This document shows positions 38,570-51,645 of a DNA stretch of 64,000 nucleotides, in pieces. The notes beneath the pieces were generated by a model that was not told where the DNA came from, made no database searches, and saw only the letters and a list, made by a program, of their open reading frames with translations. Position 1 is the first letter of the stretch, and each line of letters opens with the position of its first letter. Origin of the DNA: Siphonodentalium dalli (lineage: Eukaryota > Mollusca > Scaphopoda > Gadilida > Siphonodentaliidae); the NCBI GenBank assembly GCA_032622095.1, contig CP136069.1, positions 182,267,122 to 182,331,121 of the forward strand, written 5' to 3'. Made by a program: the position numbers and the translations under genes.

Positions 38570-39335
38570 GAAAGATCAATTGTGTGTCGATTATTGTTGT
38601 GCATTGTTTACAGCTATGTGTGTGATTACATGCCATGCGCGACTGCATGCTTCATTTTGGCCAAATTTTCGAAGGTTAAAGTGATGTGAAACACTCCGGT
38701 AGGGTGATCAAATATAGTAGTTCAAAGTAGTTATTTTTACAATAGTATATCTAAATTGACAACACACACCGTCATTCTAATTATTAATTAAATGCAGTGA
38801 GTATCGATGGTGAAATCGTTTTCATTAGTTTGTTGCCGATAAATGCGTCTCTAATCGAGTAGTAAATATTTACATTTGAGCGTAGTTCAGACAATGTATT
38901 CTATGGAGTGGTACTGTCGATTTGCTTCAGGTTTTCGGCAGTGTTAGTAGAATGTTGCATTCCTCCAATTGGTATAGTGCCTGATTACTAACTTATCAGT
39001 TTCACGCACCCGAACAAGTCCATAATATGTCTTTAAGTGAACGTTCAGACGATCAAAGTTTTCCGTCGTGGGTAGTAACCGATAGCTGGACTGCGCATGC
39101 TCATGACAATATCGCGAGTAAAAATTGATATCAAGCACAGTTTGAGTTTAGATGCGATATCGTGGCGGATATCCTTGGTTACCACCACTTGCGACGGAAT
39201 CGCAGCCATGTGTACATAAGAATCGGTGGATGGAAAGGTCGTAGGGTAGTCAATAATGTGGTTAACCATGGCTTACGAACAACCCACGCTATCCTCATCT
39301 TCGACGACATCGCAATCGTGTGAACAGACTATATT
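38570..39335. other. Sequence between element copies
   Basis: Two short minus-strand ORFs (39138-38944 and 39269-39045) have no recognisable domain. AGTGAACGTTCAGACGA near 39027 recurs inverted near 42215, on the other side of the next element. Confidence 0.3.
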
Positions 39336-42168
39336 ATATACTAGCAGGGTTACCCGGCGTTGCCCAGGTTAATGTATGCTGTGGATATTTGTTGGGAATA
39401 GAGAATGCTCTTTCTTAAAGTGTTAAACGTTTTCTCATAAATTGTATATTCAAATAGCATCACAAAACATGATTATTACAGTCATGGAATATAAGTAGTG
39501 GCTCACCTTGTCAACTGTCATTCTGTTTATCGCGATTAATCCGTTCCACCAATAATGAAGTATTTATTTATTTACAACTGCGTATACATTAGACGTTATA
39601 ATATGATACATGAACATCATAAACACATTAGTTCGATAAAAGATGATAATTGGGTTTTACATATTGAGATGTATCAATCAATCTAGTGAGTTGGACTAAG
39701 ATCTCGAGGACACCTGGCTATCCACGAAGATACAGATGTTTCAAAGAAATTTCCAGGTGCTCCTCTGTCCATGGTGCTATATATTGGCTAAATATTCTTA
39801 GTTTAAACGAAAAACTTGCTGCGCTTATATATCAGCTACATGTGCCAGCCACAGAGCGAGATTTTGAGTTGTTTATGTCAGTCGATGAGTCTGTTCTAAA
39901 ACCCTTGTCAGATGTCAGTATTGGTAGGATCCTGAAAAGTCTTGTGCTACTAACTGCATTTTCTTGTATATCAGAAGAAACTATATTTGACTGCACACTG
40001 TGACCACTATTTTTGAACAGACCTTCCATATCTCTTGACAAATTGTAACTTTTTGTGGAAACCGTATTGAATGGAACAGACTAAATATTTTTATTATATA
40101 TATGCAAACCTCTGACGGTTCGAGGTCTCTCAGTTTGCACGAATATATGTATCTCTTCAATAGAATGATAAATATACGTTTAATGCTTCTTCTAGTTATC
40201 TCTTTTTGCTAGCTCATTGTGTGAATGCCTTGATTGCCATTCCCATGTAAATATGACTGTTAAGAAGATATAATTGTTCAAGTGACTTATGTGGGTCACC
40301 ATATGTCGGGAATAATCGGGATTGTGAAATGTGAACGCCCAACTACTTAAAATGATATGGAGATGGCCTGGCGACTGTATATAACTTATATGTGGATATC
40401 GGCGAATAGCAATCTTATCAATGATAGTGCATATCCGCTCGCCATCCGTGACGCAAACGACACCAAATGTGATTTAATTCATGGTATATCATTAGAGAAA
40501 AACGTGTATGAATTTGGTGGAATTTTGGTTTATTAAATCAATTGTTGATGCAACGCTGACTCGAACAACGCCATATTGCGAAGGTGATTATATATTCGTA
40601 TTGTGGAAATCAGCGACAAAACTATTTCACCATATTTTGTTAATTTCCCCTCCCACCAACAGCGTCATTTTAGAATATTTTAACCCGCACCATTATCTTC
40701 CTTGTAAAAAGTTACCCCTCTTAGAACGCCTTGGTGCCATCTCGATTGTACCGCGTGAAGTTATATATAGAACGCACACAGACAGACAAAAAGACAGAAA
40801 GACAGCACGATTTTATTTCTTGTATCATTTGAGAAGAACGTGTCTGAATTTGATGGTAATTGGTACTAAAAATATTTTGTATCAGTTTTGGTGACCCTCC
40901 CGTCCCTATTTCGGACTCAAGCTGCACACACTAAGACTCATTAGAGATTAGAGATGCATATATAAGAAATTGGTGAAAATTGGCGAGTATACAAATTCGT
41001 ATCAAATTTAAGGTTCCCACATCTCTCACCCATAGGGCACCAATTTGGTGTATCTAAACCACACGATAAGATTCCTCGTATCACGGAGAAGAATATGTAT
41101 CAATCTGGTGGAAATCGGCACTAAACATATAGATATAAGTTTTTGTGTCCCTCTCATCTCTATACACCACTGACTCGAATGGCCCCACTTGTGACATCCT
41201 TAAACCACACGATTACACTCCTGATATCATGGAGATGATTGTTTATAAGTTTGGTGATAATCGGCGACTAAACAATTTTTTTTATCAAATTTGGTGCCAA
41301 TCCATCCCCTCTCCATCTCTCACCCAAACAGCACCACTATGGCTCTTTAAATCACGATTAGATTTCTCGTATCATGGATAAGAACGTGTATCAATTTGGT
41401 GGAAATTGGCGCTAAAACAATTGTGCATCAATGTTGGTGCCCCTGTCCCTTTCAATGCAACCCTGACTCGAATGGGGCCACATTTGACAGATAAAAGCCA
41501 CACCATTAGACTCCTTATATCATGGGGATGATTTCGTATAAGTGTGGTGGCAATCGGCGACTTATTATCAAATTTAGTGCCCACCCCTCCCAATCTCTCA
41601 TCCAAAAACAACAATTTGGCGTTGTTAAATCGCACAATTAGATTCCTTGTATCATAAAGAAGAATATATATCAATTTGGTGGAAATCGGCGCTAAAATTA
41701 GTTGTATCAATTTTTGTGCCCCTCTCCCCTTCCGTTCATCCCTGGGTCAAACGACGCCACTTTTGTCATATTTAAACCACACCGTTGGATTCTTCATATC
41801 ATGGGAATGATTATATGTAAGTTTCGTGGCAATCGGCGACAGAAAAATAATTCCCCCCCTTCCGGGCACCCCTGACGCGAACGGTGCGACTTTTGCCATA
41901 TTTGAACCACGCCATTAGATTCCTCATATTATGGGGATGATTATATATAAGTTTGGTGGCTATCGGCGACACATATTTTTTCTGCCCCTCCCCCTGTTCT
42001 GCCCCTGACAACAACGGCGTCACTTTAGAAAATTCTAACCCCGACCATTATCTTTCTCGTAAAAAGCTACTCCTAGTAGACCCCTTTGGCATCATCTAGA
42101 TGGTCCCCTGTGAATTTCTATAGAACACAGACAGACAGACAGACAGACATTCGCAAATATAGATATAG
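39336..42168 (+). mobile_element. Unclassified 2.8-kb element, full copy A
   Basis: Begins ATATACTAGCAGGGTTACCC and ends (ACAG)n-ACATTCGCAAATATAGATATAG. The flanks differ from copy B right up to these ends, so it moved as a unit. The 3' two thirds consist of diverged about 120-150-bp sub-repeats with phrases such as TTTGGTGGAAATCGGCGCTA and CCACACCATTAGA. One 105-codon ORF (39686-40003) is shared with copy B. The tail style suggests retrotransposition (non-LTR or SINE-like), but no RT is encoded. Confidence 0.8.
39686..40003 (+). CDS. Small element-encoded ORF (105 codons), copy A
   Basis: Contains LSLNEKLAALIYQLHVPATE and RDFELFMSVDESVLKPLSDV, a helical, acidic stretch, and ends EETIFDCTL. 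The translation is identical to that in copy B. The third, older copy keeps RDFELF and DESVL but has stops. No known domain recognised. The upstream part (MSWTKISRTPGYPRR...) is less protein-like, so the true start is uncertain. Confidence 0.3.
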   Translation: MSWTKISRTPGYPRRYRCFKEISRCSSVHGAIYWLNILSLNEKLAALIYQLHVPATERDFELFMSVDESVLKPLSDVSIGRILKSLVLLTAFSCISEETIFDCTL

Positions 42169-43435
42169 ATATCAACGATTTTGTCGGGCACGATTCCTCA
42201 ACTTACGATTGAATCGTGGTCGTCTGAACGTTCACTAACTCTCGTCGATATAAATGTCATTTGTACATTCACTGCATGGTGGAATTACAGATATCTTAGT
42301 TTTCGAGTTTTTCTTTCTTTGGTCCTTCTTTCAGTGTTATCCCTCGTAATGATATATTTAATTATAAAAGCTGACCAGTATTAATATTAAATATCTCCAA
42401 CGAAATTATGAATTTTAGTGGTCGAATCTATTTTTGATTAACATCTTAATATTTAGCTCTTTTTATCACTCTCTTACAGCTAAATTTAATGTCGACCACA
42501 GTTCCATCCTTATTCATATTACGTTGCTCATTCAATTGTATACATGTGTAATTATAAAACTGTATATATATTTTATCATTACCAATAAATAATCTAATCT
42601 AATAAATATTATAATCTTACATGTATCTAAACTATGACGAAATACTTTTCTTAGTGATGATTCGCTTCTATTCAAGCATATATAGCCTCTGTAATGAAAT
42701 GCACGACCAAAATTTGCAGGAAACATTTTCATCGTATGAGCGAAGTCTTTCAGTTCTGTTCTGTTGCACCAAAACCATTGATTATGTCATGTGCACAACT
42801 ATCCTAACAATTGAGTACATAGGTTCTGTTTCAACCTTGTGCTTTAAAGTGTTTTAAGTAGAGCCCAGAATAAACTGATAAATGTTCGTTGTGACAGCTT
42901 TGCAAAGACTTGTATTAGACGCATCCTTTTATAGAGGTTAACAGAAACCCCCCTCCGTTGAATCGACACACGAAACAAAGGATCAATTTAAAAATCGATT
43001 CCGTACATAACTTGTATGACATTTTACATGATAATTGCAAATAACTATACCGGTTCAGTCATATCGCCAATGCACAGATGGTGCCAACAAAGGCGCCTCA
43101 AATATATTATACGCCGGTAGTTAAGGGATCAGAAATGGATTCTAACTGACCACTTCCCACCGATTACCAGAGGAATTTCACAATTTAAAATTTGAGAGGT
43201 TTTTAAAAACCCACATCGCATTTCGAGCTGCAATGTTCGTAACAAATTCCAGCGACTGTTATAATAAAATGGCGCCAACCACATGTCCCCCGAAAAACGA
43301 TAGCCAACCACATTTCCCTCGAAAAAAAAAGATGGCCGACCACATGTCCTTCGAAAAAAGATAATGGCTTTTTCGGAACAAAAAAATCGAGCTTTGGTAA
43401 AAAAAACATTCAAATATTAGCAATAAGAATGTTTA
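42169..43435. other. AT-rich sequence, no gene seen
   Basis: Holds short ORFs and a small diverged tandem repeat at about 43268-43370 (units with CCAACCACAT..CCC.CGAAAAA). The 42181-42384 ORF ends in a hydrophobic stretch but has no supporting context. Confidence 0.3.
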
Positions 43436-44010
43436 AAAGCTTTCGAAGTCAAGAAAGGGGAATAACTCTGTGAAAAATGAAAATATTTTCTGTCGTCCAT
43501 ATATATATGTTGCACATTAGAAATATATGGGCACAATATATCCTAAAGTTTCAATTCTCTACAATCAAAATTGTAGGAGGAGTTGATTTTTCTGCCGTCC
43601 ATATATATGTTGCACAACATTGACAATGTTGGTGTTGGAATAAATCCGCACACTTATGGCTAATCTAACAGTGATTTCAATGGCTGATAAACTCATCGAC
43701 CATGTGCGACAAACCAGAGTATATTCATGGGTAACACTATCCTATAGTTTCAATTCTCTAGAGTCGAAATTGTGGGATGAGTTGATTACATAATGAAGGT
43801 ACCAACAAACAAAACGGTCCAAATGCTTCTAAGTCAAGAAAGAGGAATATCTCGGAGAAAAATTATTTTGTTTCTGTAATCCATATAATCCATATACGTT
43901 GCACATTAGCAATATATAAATGGATAACACTATCATAAAGATTCAATTCTCTACATTCGAAACTGTGGGAGGAATTGATTACAAAATGAAGGTGAAAAAT
44001 ATGTTTCACT
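43436..44010. repeat. Interspersed repeat (AGTCAAGAAAGGGG family), copy 2, with nested SINE piece
   Basis: Same family as 34605-35000. It is interrupted near 43612-43708 by a truncated SINE segment. Confidence 0.65.
43612..43708 (-). mobile_element. Truncated SINE fragment
   Basis: AATCCGCACACTTATGGCTA and AGTGATTTCAATGGCTGATA match the middle of the SINEs at 47857-48181 and 58528-58846. The tRNA-like head and the tail are missing. Confidence 0.7.
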
Positions 44011-44199
44011 TTCAGTTCACCACAGCTGGGAATCAGTAAGACTTGATGTTACTGAATTGCATGTATATATATTATGTCAGCTCTTGCAATTAGCCAATCA
44101 GCGTCGATATATAGTGACGGTATATGATCTCACGTCGCCTCACATGACACCATATCCGACCACTAGGCGTCCCGTAACTTATAATATAACCTCAAATTG

Positions 44200-44510
44200 G
44201 CACACAATATCAAAATAATTCTAAGAATACAGGTACGGACAAAGATGCACCCAGGATGTACGATTCTATGTCGAAAAATGGCAATAACTCCGCCAAAATG
44301 ACTCTGACTGAACTCAAAATAACAGGTGCGCAGGTTCCCATGCTGATTGACATCTGTCCCATGTTTAGAAAAAATGACCAGAAAATGACAAAATACAGGC
44401 TCGGACAAAGTTCCGAACGGACGCACGCCCCCACATAGGGCCGCACGTACACACGGACGGGGTCAATACTATAGTCCTCCGGCGGAATGTCGGGGGATAA
44501 TTAGTAAGAC
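44200..44510. repeat. Interspersed repeat ending CCGGCGGAATGTCGGGGGAT
   Basis: Runs from AGGTACGGACAAAGATGCAC to the GC-rich end near 44478-44500, with CGGACGGACGC-like tracts. Similar in design to 4588-5175; class unknown. Confidence 0.5.
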
Positions 44511-44860
44511 TTGATGTCATTGATTTACACGTGTACTTGTATAGTAAACTGGACATCCTTTCTCGTTTCGCGCTCCGCGTGTATACTAATGTAGAGATTA
44601 TTGTATCCTTTGGGCGCTGGGGGTTTTATTTATAGAATGGGAATTTTTGGGACGGATTAAAAGTCGAACTGCGACCCGGAGGCCGAGTCCGGTAAAGGTG
44701 TAGTTGGGAATTCTGGTGAGATGCATGAGAAACCTTCAGTGATAAGCCGTATATAGTTGTTGTAATAATTTGAAGGATTAGTTGTTTTAACGGAATTATG
44801 AGTTGGTCATTCGTGAAACCAATATATTTTATATTCGATAATTACAATCATGGGTATATA

Positions 44861-47655
44861 ATATACTAGCAGGGTTACCCGGCGTTGCCCAGGTTAATGT
44901 ATGCTGTGGATATTTGTTGGGAATAGAGAATGCTCTTTCTTAAAGTGTTAAACGTTTTCTCATAAATTGTATATTCAAATAGCATCACAAAACATGATTA
45001 TTACAGTCATGGAATATAAGTAGTGGCTCACCTTGTCAATTGTCATTCTGTTTATCGCGATTAATCCGTTCCACCAATAATGAAGTATTTATTTATTTAC
45101 AACTGCGTATACATTAGACGTTATAATATGATACATGAACATCATAAACACATTAGTTCGATAAAAGATGATAATTGGGTTTTACATATTGAGATGTATC
45201 AATCAATCTAGTGAGTTGGACTAAGATCTCGAGGACACCTGGCTATCCACGAAGATACAGATGTTTCAAAGAAATTTCCAGGTGCTCCTCTGTCCATGGT
45301 GCTATATATTGGCTAAATATTCTTAGTTTAAACGAAAAACTTGCTGCGCTTATATATCAGCTACATGTGCCAGCCACAGAGCGAGATTTTGAGTTGTTTA
45401 TGTCAGTCGATGAGTCTGTTCTAAAACCCTTGTCAGATGTCAGTATTGGTAGGATCCTGAAAAGTCTTGTGCTACTAACTGCATTTTCTTGTATATCAGA
45501 AGAAACTATATTTGACTGCACACTGTGACCACTATTTTTGAACAGACCTTCCATATCTCTTGACAAATTGTAACTTTTTGTGGAAACCGTATTGAATGGA
45601 ACAGACTAAATATTTTTATTATATATATGCAAACCTCTGCCGTTACGAGGTTTCTCAGTTTGCACGAATATATGTATCTCTTCAATAGAATGATAAATAT
45701 ACGTTTAATGCTTCTTCTAGTTATCTCTTTTTGCTAGCTCATTGTGTGAATGCCTTGATTGCCTTTCCCATGTAAATATGACTGTTAAGAAGATATAATT
45801 GTTCAAGTGACTTATGTGGGTCACCATATGTCGGGAATAATCGGGATTGTGAAATGTGAACGCCCAACTACTTAACATGATATGGAGATGGCCTGGTGAC
45901 TGTATATAACTTATATGTGGATATCGGCGAATAGCAATCTTATCAATGATAGTGCATATCCGCTCGCCATCCGTGACGCAAACGACACCAAATGTGATTT
46001 AATTCATGGTATATCATTAGAGAAAAACGTGTATGAATTTGGTGGAATTTTGGTTTATTAATCAATTGTTGATGCAACGCTGACTCGAACAACGCCATAT
46101 TGCGAAGGTGATTATATATTCGTATGGTGGAAATCAGCGACAAAACTATTTCACCATATTTTGTTAATTTCCCCTCCCACCAACAGCGTCATTTTAGAAT
46201 ATTTTAACCCGCACCATTATCTTCCTTGTAAAAAGTTACCCCTCTTAGAACGCCTTGGTGCCATCTCGATTGTACCGCGTGAAGTTATATATAGAACGCA
46301 CACAGACAGACAAAAAGACAGAAAGACAGCACGATTTTATTTCTTGTATCATTTGAGAAGAACGTGTCTGAATTTGATGGTAATTGGTACTAAAAATATT
46401 TTGTATCAGTTTTGGTGACCCTCCCGTCCCTATTTCGGACTCAAGCTGCACACACTAAGACTCATTAGAGATTAGAGATGCATATCTAAGAAATTGGTTA
46501 AAATTGGCGAGTATACAAATTCGTATCAAATTTAAGGTACCCACATCTCTCACCCATAGGGCACCAATTTGGTGTATCTAAACCACACGATAAGATTCCT
46601 CGTATCACGGAGAAGAATATGTATCAATCTGGTGGAAATCGGCACTAAACATATAGATATAAGTTTTTGTGTCCCTCTCATCTCTATACACCACTGACTC
46701 GAATGGCCCCACTTGTGACATCCTTAAACCACACGATTACACTCCTGATATCATGGAGATGATTGTTTATAAGTTTGATGATAATCGGCGACTAAACAAT
46801 TTTTTTTATCAAATTTGGTGCCAATCCATCCCCTCTCCATCTCTCACCCAAACAGCACCACTATGGCTCTTTAAATCACGATTATATTTCTCGTATCATG
46901 GATAAGAACGTGTATCAATTTGGTGGAAATTGGCGCTAAAACAATTGTGCATCAATGTTGGTGCCCCTGTCCCTTTCAATGCAACCCTGACTCGAATGGG
47001 GCCACATTTGACAGATAAAAGCCACACCATTAGACTCCTTATATCATGGGGATGATTTCGTATAAGTGTGGTGGCAATCGGCGACTTATTATCAAATTTA
47101 GTGCCCACCCCTCCCAATCTCTCATCCAAAAACAACAATTTGGCGTTGTTAAATCGCACAATTAGATTCCTTGTATCATGAAGAAGAATATATATCAATT
47201 TGGTGGAAATCGGCGCTAAAATTAGTTGTATCAATTTTTGTGCCCCTCTCCCCTTCCGTTCATCCCTGGCTCAAACGAAGCCACTTTTGTCATATTTAAA
47301 CCACACCGTTGGATTCTTCATATCATGGGAATGATTATATGTAAGTTTCGTGGCAATCGGCGACAGAAAAATAATTTGCCCCCCCCCCCTTCCGGGCACC
47401 CTGACGCGAACGGTGCGACTTTTGCCATATTTGAACCACGCCATTAGATTCCTCATATTATGGGGATGATTATATATAAGTTTGGTGGCTATCGGCGACA
47501 CATTTTTTTTCTGCCCCTCCCCCTGTTCTGCCCCTGACAACAACGGCGTCACTTTAGAAAATTCTAACCCCGACCATTATCTTTCTCGTAAAAAGCTACT
47601 CCTAGTAGACCCCTTTGGCATCATCTAGATGGTCCCCTGTGAATTTCTATAGAAC

Positions 47656-47690
<35 letters not shown>

Positions 47691-47710
47691 TTCGCAAATA
47701 TAGATATAGA
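44861..47710 (+). mobile_element. Unclassified 2.8-kb element, full copy B
   Basis: Nearly identical to copy A over its whole length (about one difference per hundred bases by eye) and with the same two ends. The (ACAG) run is longer (47655-47690). High identity means recent activity. Confidence 0.85.
45211..45528 (+). CDS. Small element-encoded ORF (105 codons), copy B
   Basis: Same 105-residue translation as 39686-40003. Function unknown. Confidence 0.3.
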   Translation: MSWTKISRTPGYPRRYRCFKEISRCSSVHGAIYWLNILSLNEKLAALIYQLHVPATERDFELFMSVDESVLKPLSDVSIGRILKSLVLLTAFSCISEETIFDCTL

Positions 47711-47856
47711 AGATGATCTTGAGCGCGTTACCATTTCTGCCATTGGTTTTCTTGTCTGCAGCTACTGTTGGAATTCAATGGGAGATAAATCTGTAGCTCA
47801 ATCATTAGAAAGCTAATATTATGATATAGTACACTCACTGCATGGTTTATTTGTTG

Positions 47857-48181
47857 ATTGATTGATTGATTGATTGATTGTGGTTTAGTGTCGTTTCCAG
47901 CAACTAAGGCCATATCACGACATTGACAGTGTTGGTGTTGGAGGAAATCCGCACACTTACCGCTAATCTGACAGTGATTTCAATGGCTGATAAACTCGTC
48001 GACCATGGGCGGCAAACCAACGGACATCGGCGAGTAACTGGCAACTCAACCAGATAACGATTTCGAGTTACAAAGTCCACGATGGAAACATGTTGATTTG
48101 AATTCTTATCGCCAGCGCTGGAGGGGGGGGGGGGGGCAACTCGGAGTTCTACCCCTTACCGACTGAGACACCGAGCCCCCG
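47857..48181 (-). mobile_element. tRNA-derived SINE, copy 1
   Basis: On the minus strand: a degenerate tRNA-like head (48181 downward), a conserved body (AGTGATTTCAATGGCTGATA in plus sense) and an (ATCA)n tail, seen as (GATT)n at 47855-47880. A run of 14 G at 48122-48136 sits in the head. The B box is degenerate. Confidence 0.75.
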
Positions 48182-48274
48182 TATATTCGTTGAAATATGT
48201 TCACTTTGAAAGAGAACATGGACATTCTTTAGCAAACCAGAAATTATCTCTTTGAAGGAAGTGTCCAATGTTGC

Positions 48275-48630
48275 ATTAAAAGGCTACTGTGCACTAAATC
48301 TGGACATTTATGGGACCATCCTCTTTTATATCAACAGAATATATGCAATAAATTAATGAATTTGAGCCATTGTGCAAAAATACACTCATGTGATCAATGA
48401 ACGATGTAAACAACATGGTAATTATAATGAAATGAAAATGAATTTATGACTCCAGTCATAAATTCATTTTCATTATAATAACCATGTTGTTTGTATCGTT
48501 CATACGGTAAAGAAGTGTATATTGCACTCATCCATGGCTCAAATTCATTCATTTGTTGCATATATTCTGTTGAGTATAAAAGGAGATGGTCCCATAAATG
48601 TCCAGATTTAGTGCAGAGTAGCCCTTTAAA
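48275..48630. mobile_element. Hairpin MITE (CTGTACACTA ends), copy 2
   Basis: TTAAAAGGCTACTGTGCACT at 48276 faces AGTGCAGAGTAGCCCTTTAA. The centre TATGACTCCAGTCATA is shared with copy 1 at 18148. Confidence 0.8.
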
Positions 48631-48934
48631 ACAATATTTTCGAACATAATGAATCAGTAGTTGCACTAGATAAGTGTTCTAGCTTTTCAATTGAATGAAT
48701 TCATGCGTTTGACGATGGAGCTTCAATACTGGAAGATTAAATTTCGGATTAGCAAATTTGCCATGTCCATCAATGATGGAATGATCCAGTTCTGCACCAC
48801 CTTCGATCAGTTTGATTGTATCATTACATACATGTCATGCTCGGAATAATCCAACTCTGCACCACCTTCGATATAGATTGTATAATTACACACAGGTCAT
48901 GCTCGGCATTACATCGTTGTTGTGGGGCAAATAC

Positions 48935-49095
48935 CCGAGAGTGGGTGAAACATGGCCGCGACATAAGTGTGCCAATCGGTCATTATAATTGACACTGTTA
49001 GCACAATGTAAACGCCTTGTATTTGATCAATTTCACTGTTATACCATTGAGACACAGACCCTTATCTCCAGTCGATATGCCAATTGATAATCAAA
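48935..49095. repeat. Dispersed repeat (GTGCCAATCGGTCATTATAA family), copy 1
   Basis: Shares GCACAATGTAAACGCCTT and ATTGAGACA with copies at 52400-52570 and 56085-56240. Class unknown. Confidence 0.65.
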
Positions 49096-49233
49096 TAAGT
49101 GGATAAATATATGACATACTTTTATTCAGACTCAATGGCCGGATTCGTCATTCGTCATTCGCATGTCTAAGTGACGCATTCGTCATCTCTGGTTTATACC
49201 AGGTCCAGCCAAACCCATAGTTTATAAGTAGTG

Positions 49234-49488
49234 TCTCTATATCGTCCTGCTACAGTAATGCCCTAATAATCGACTCCTTAACCACAGCAGAATTATGGGT
49301 AATATTTCAGGATTTAGTCGGAAATATGGCTTGTTGCCATTCATCGGAAAGCTCTCAGTGAGAGCTTTCCGATGAATGGCAACAAGCCATATTTCCGACT
49401 AAATCCTGAAAAATTACCCATACTTCTGCTGTGGTTAAGGAGTCAATTATTTAGGGCAGTAGTGTAGCTCGACGATATAGAAACAATC
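49234..49488. mobile_element. Near-perfect hairpin, about 120-bp arms
   Basis: CTATATCGTCCTGCTACAGT at 49237 pairs with the complement near 49465. Inner arms GCTTGTTGCCATTCATCGGA / TCCGATGAATGGCAACAAGC are perfect, with a minimal loop around CTCTCAGTGAGAG. Foldback element, no coding content. Confidence 0.8.
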
Positions 49489-50431
49489 GTACTTTGCGGA
49501 CCGCTGCGTTCTATCGACAGCGAAAATCGATAATTACGACGAGCATATCTTTATTGGAAATTTATAAGCGAGAAGCACTTACATGTGATAATTTGTTTTG
49601 CCAACTGTAAATTTTTTTTAAAGTTTTTATAACCTTAAATCGGCAAGTAGGCCATTTCATTCGACTGTCCAGCCATACCCGGTTTTGTGAGGCTAGACCT
49701 GAAATAACGAAAGCGTCTTTTCTGGACCGCGGTTTAGAATTGTGATGCAATGGGTAGAACTGTACATAATAACGATGGACTGCGTGTCTATAATGTGAGA
49801 GTAGCGGCTTTGTGCTATCGTGTCATAGTTAATTCATGCTCACAAGAGAGTTGTTATAAGTATGCACTTGATAACGTAAATTGAGGGCGTGTCAATAACC
49901 ATTACACCGGCCTGGTAACTGTGTAGTTTGATTGCTTGCTCATCTCACAGACTCAGCTAGCAACTGAAAGACCCAATCGCCTATTTATACCTGGCTTGGC
50001 TGGACCGCAATGTAGGTTTAAACCCGGTCATAGATTTGAGTAAAATCTGTTCCATGCAACTTTTCTTCAGTATGAAACAAAAAAGGACGTTTCTTTTCAG
50101 TCCATTCCTAACATGGTATGAATAGCGTTTGTCTCATTCATATGCGAAAACTTGAACACTGTGTAAAATATACATGACTTGGTTTAGTGTAAACAATATT
50201 TATTCTCCCCAATAATGACCATTATATAATGACTTGGTTTAAACAGGATTTAATGTCCCATATGGACTATCAAATATATAATTACAAGAAAGACAATAAT
50301 TAGAATAAAATTGGTATTGGGCAACAAACCATTGGCTTATTTGAAGCCCTCTCACTATATGACGAATTTCATGAAATATTGCCCGGCAATTTTTCCAACT
50401 GTGTGAACATGCCAGAACGTTGTCTCTCTGT
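49489..50431. other. Sequence with no gene seen
   Basis: AT-rich. Short ORFs only, none with recognisable content. Confidence 0.3.
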
Positions 50432-50439
50432 GGTAGAAG

Positions 50440-51637
50440 CACAGGGGCCTGTAACGCGCTCCGCTGTCCGCCCCCCTTTTGCGCTGCCCATATACGCCGC
50501 TGATATATACGCGCCTGCTTCACGCTAATGGTATAATAATAACACAAGGGTAACTGTAGAAATTCACCTTTTTACCATCACTCGCCGATCGATCAAATAT
50601 AGCTCATTCACACCAGTAATGCCACAGATATAACCACGGATGTATCGGCGAAGAATTCATCTTTCAATCAATACCACAAACTCCCATCAAAACCATGCAT
50701 ATACATAGCATTTGATAATTTTTTAACCACCGAATATTGTCTCCGAAGACCGTAAATTTTCATTTTGATCCGGCTCAATACAAAATGTCGGAAATCTTCT
50801 TATAACTTCACCCCCGCGCGGCTTACTATAATTAAAAATCGGCCAAAAGATCAACTAAACGTTTAGCGCTCAGTGATTTCTTGTCGGCTAATAATTTATT
50901 TACTCATACAAATCAACAGATCGTCAGTAAACAATTTCTATAGAGGAGAAATCTGTCGATAATTCCAACTTTAAAACAAAAATTTGTCAAGTAACAAAGT
51001 TCCTAATTTTAATATTCATGACTGACATAGTAGAAACAGCCAATCGAATCTAACACTGAGCGGTGATTGGCTGTTTCTACTTGTGACCTGACAAATTTTT
51101 GTTTTAAAGTTGGAATTATCGACAGATTTCTCCTCTATAGAAATTGTTTACTGACGATCTGTTGATTTGTATGAGTAAATAAATTATTAGACGACAAGAA
51201 ATCACTGAGCGCTAAACGTTTAGTTGATCGTTTGGCCGATTTTTAATTATAGTAAGCTGCGCGGGGGTGAAGTTATAAGAAGATTTCCGACATTTTGTAT
51301 TGAGCCGGATCAAAATGAAAATTTACGGTCTTCGGAGACAATATTCGGTGGTTAAAAATTTATCAAATGCTATGTATATAAATGGTTTTGATGGGAGTTT
51401 GTGGTATTGATTGAAAGATGAATTCTTCGCCGATACATCCGTGGTTATATCTGTGGCATTACTAGTGTGAATGAGCTATATTTGATCGATCGGCGAGTGA
51501 TGGTAAAAAGGTGAATTTCTACAGTTACCCTTGTGTTATTATTATACCATTATCGTGAAGCGGGCGCGTATATAGCAGCGGCGTATATGGGCAGCGCAAA
51601 AGGGGGCGGACAGCGGAGCGCGTTACAGGCCCCTGTG
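50440..51637. mobile_element. hAT-like giant hairpin element (1198 bp)
   Basis: Arms of about 575-605 bp, very similar, fold around a short centre at 51045-51062. Ends CACAGGGGCCTGTAACGCGC / complement. Flanks GGTAGAAG (50432-50439) and GGTAGAAA (51638-51645) look like an 8-bp target duplication, which with CAGGG-type ends points to hAT. No transposase. The left arm has a small extra segment near 50990-51025. Confidence 0.8.
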
Positions 51638-51645
51638 GGTAGAAA

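Noticed and set aside
50239-50547. 102-codon minus-strand ORF
   Set aside because: Runs across the left end of the hAT-like hairpin into unrelated flank; no protein-like conservation.
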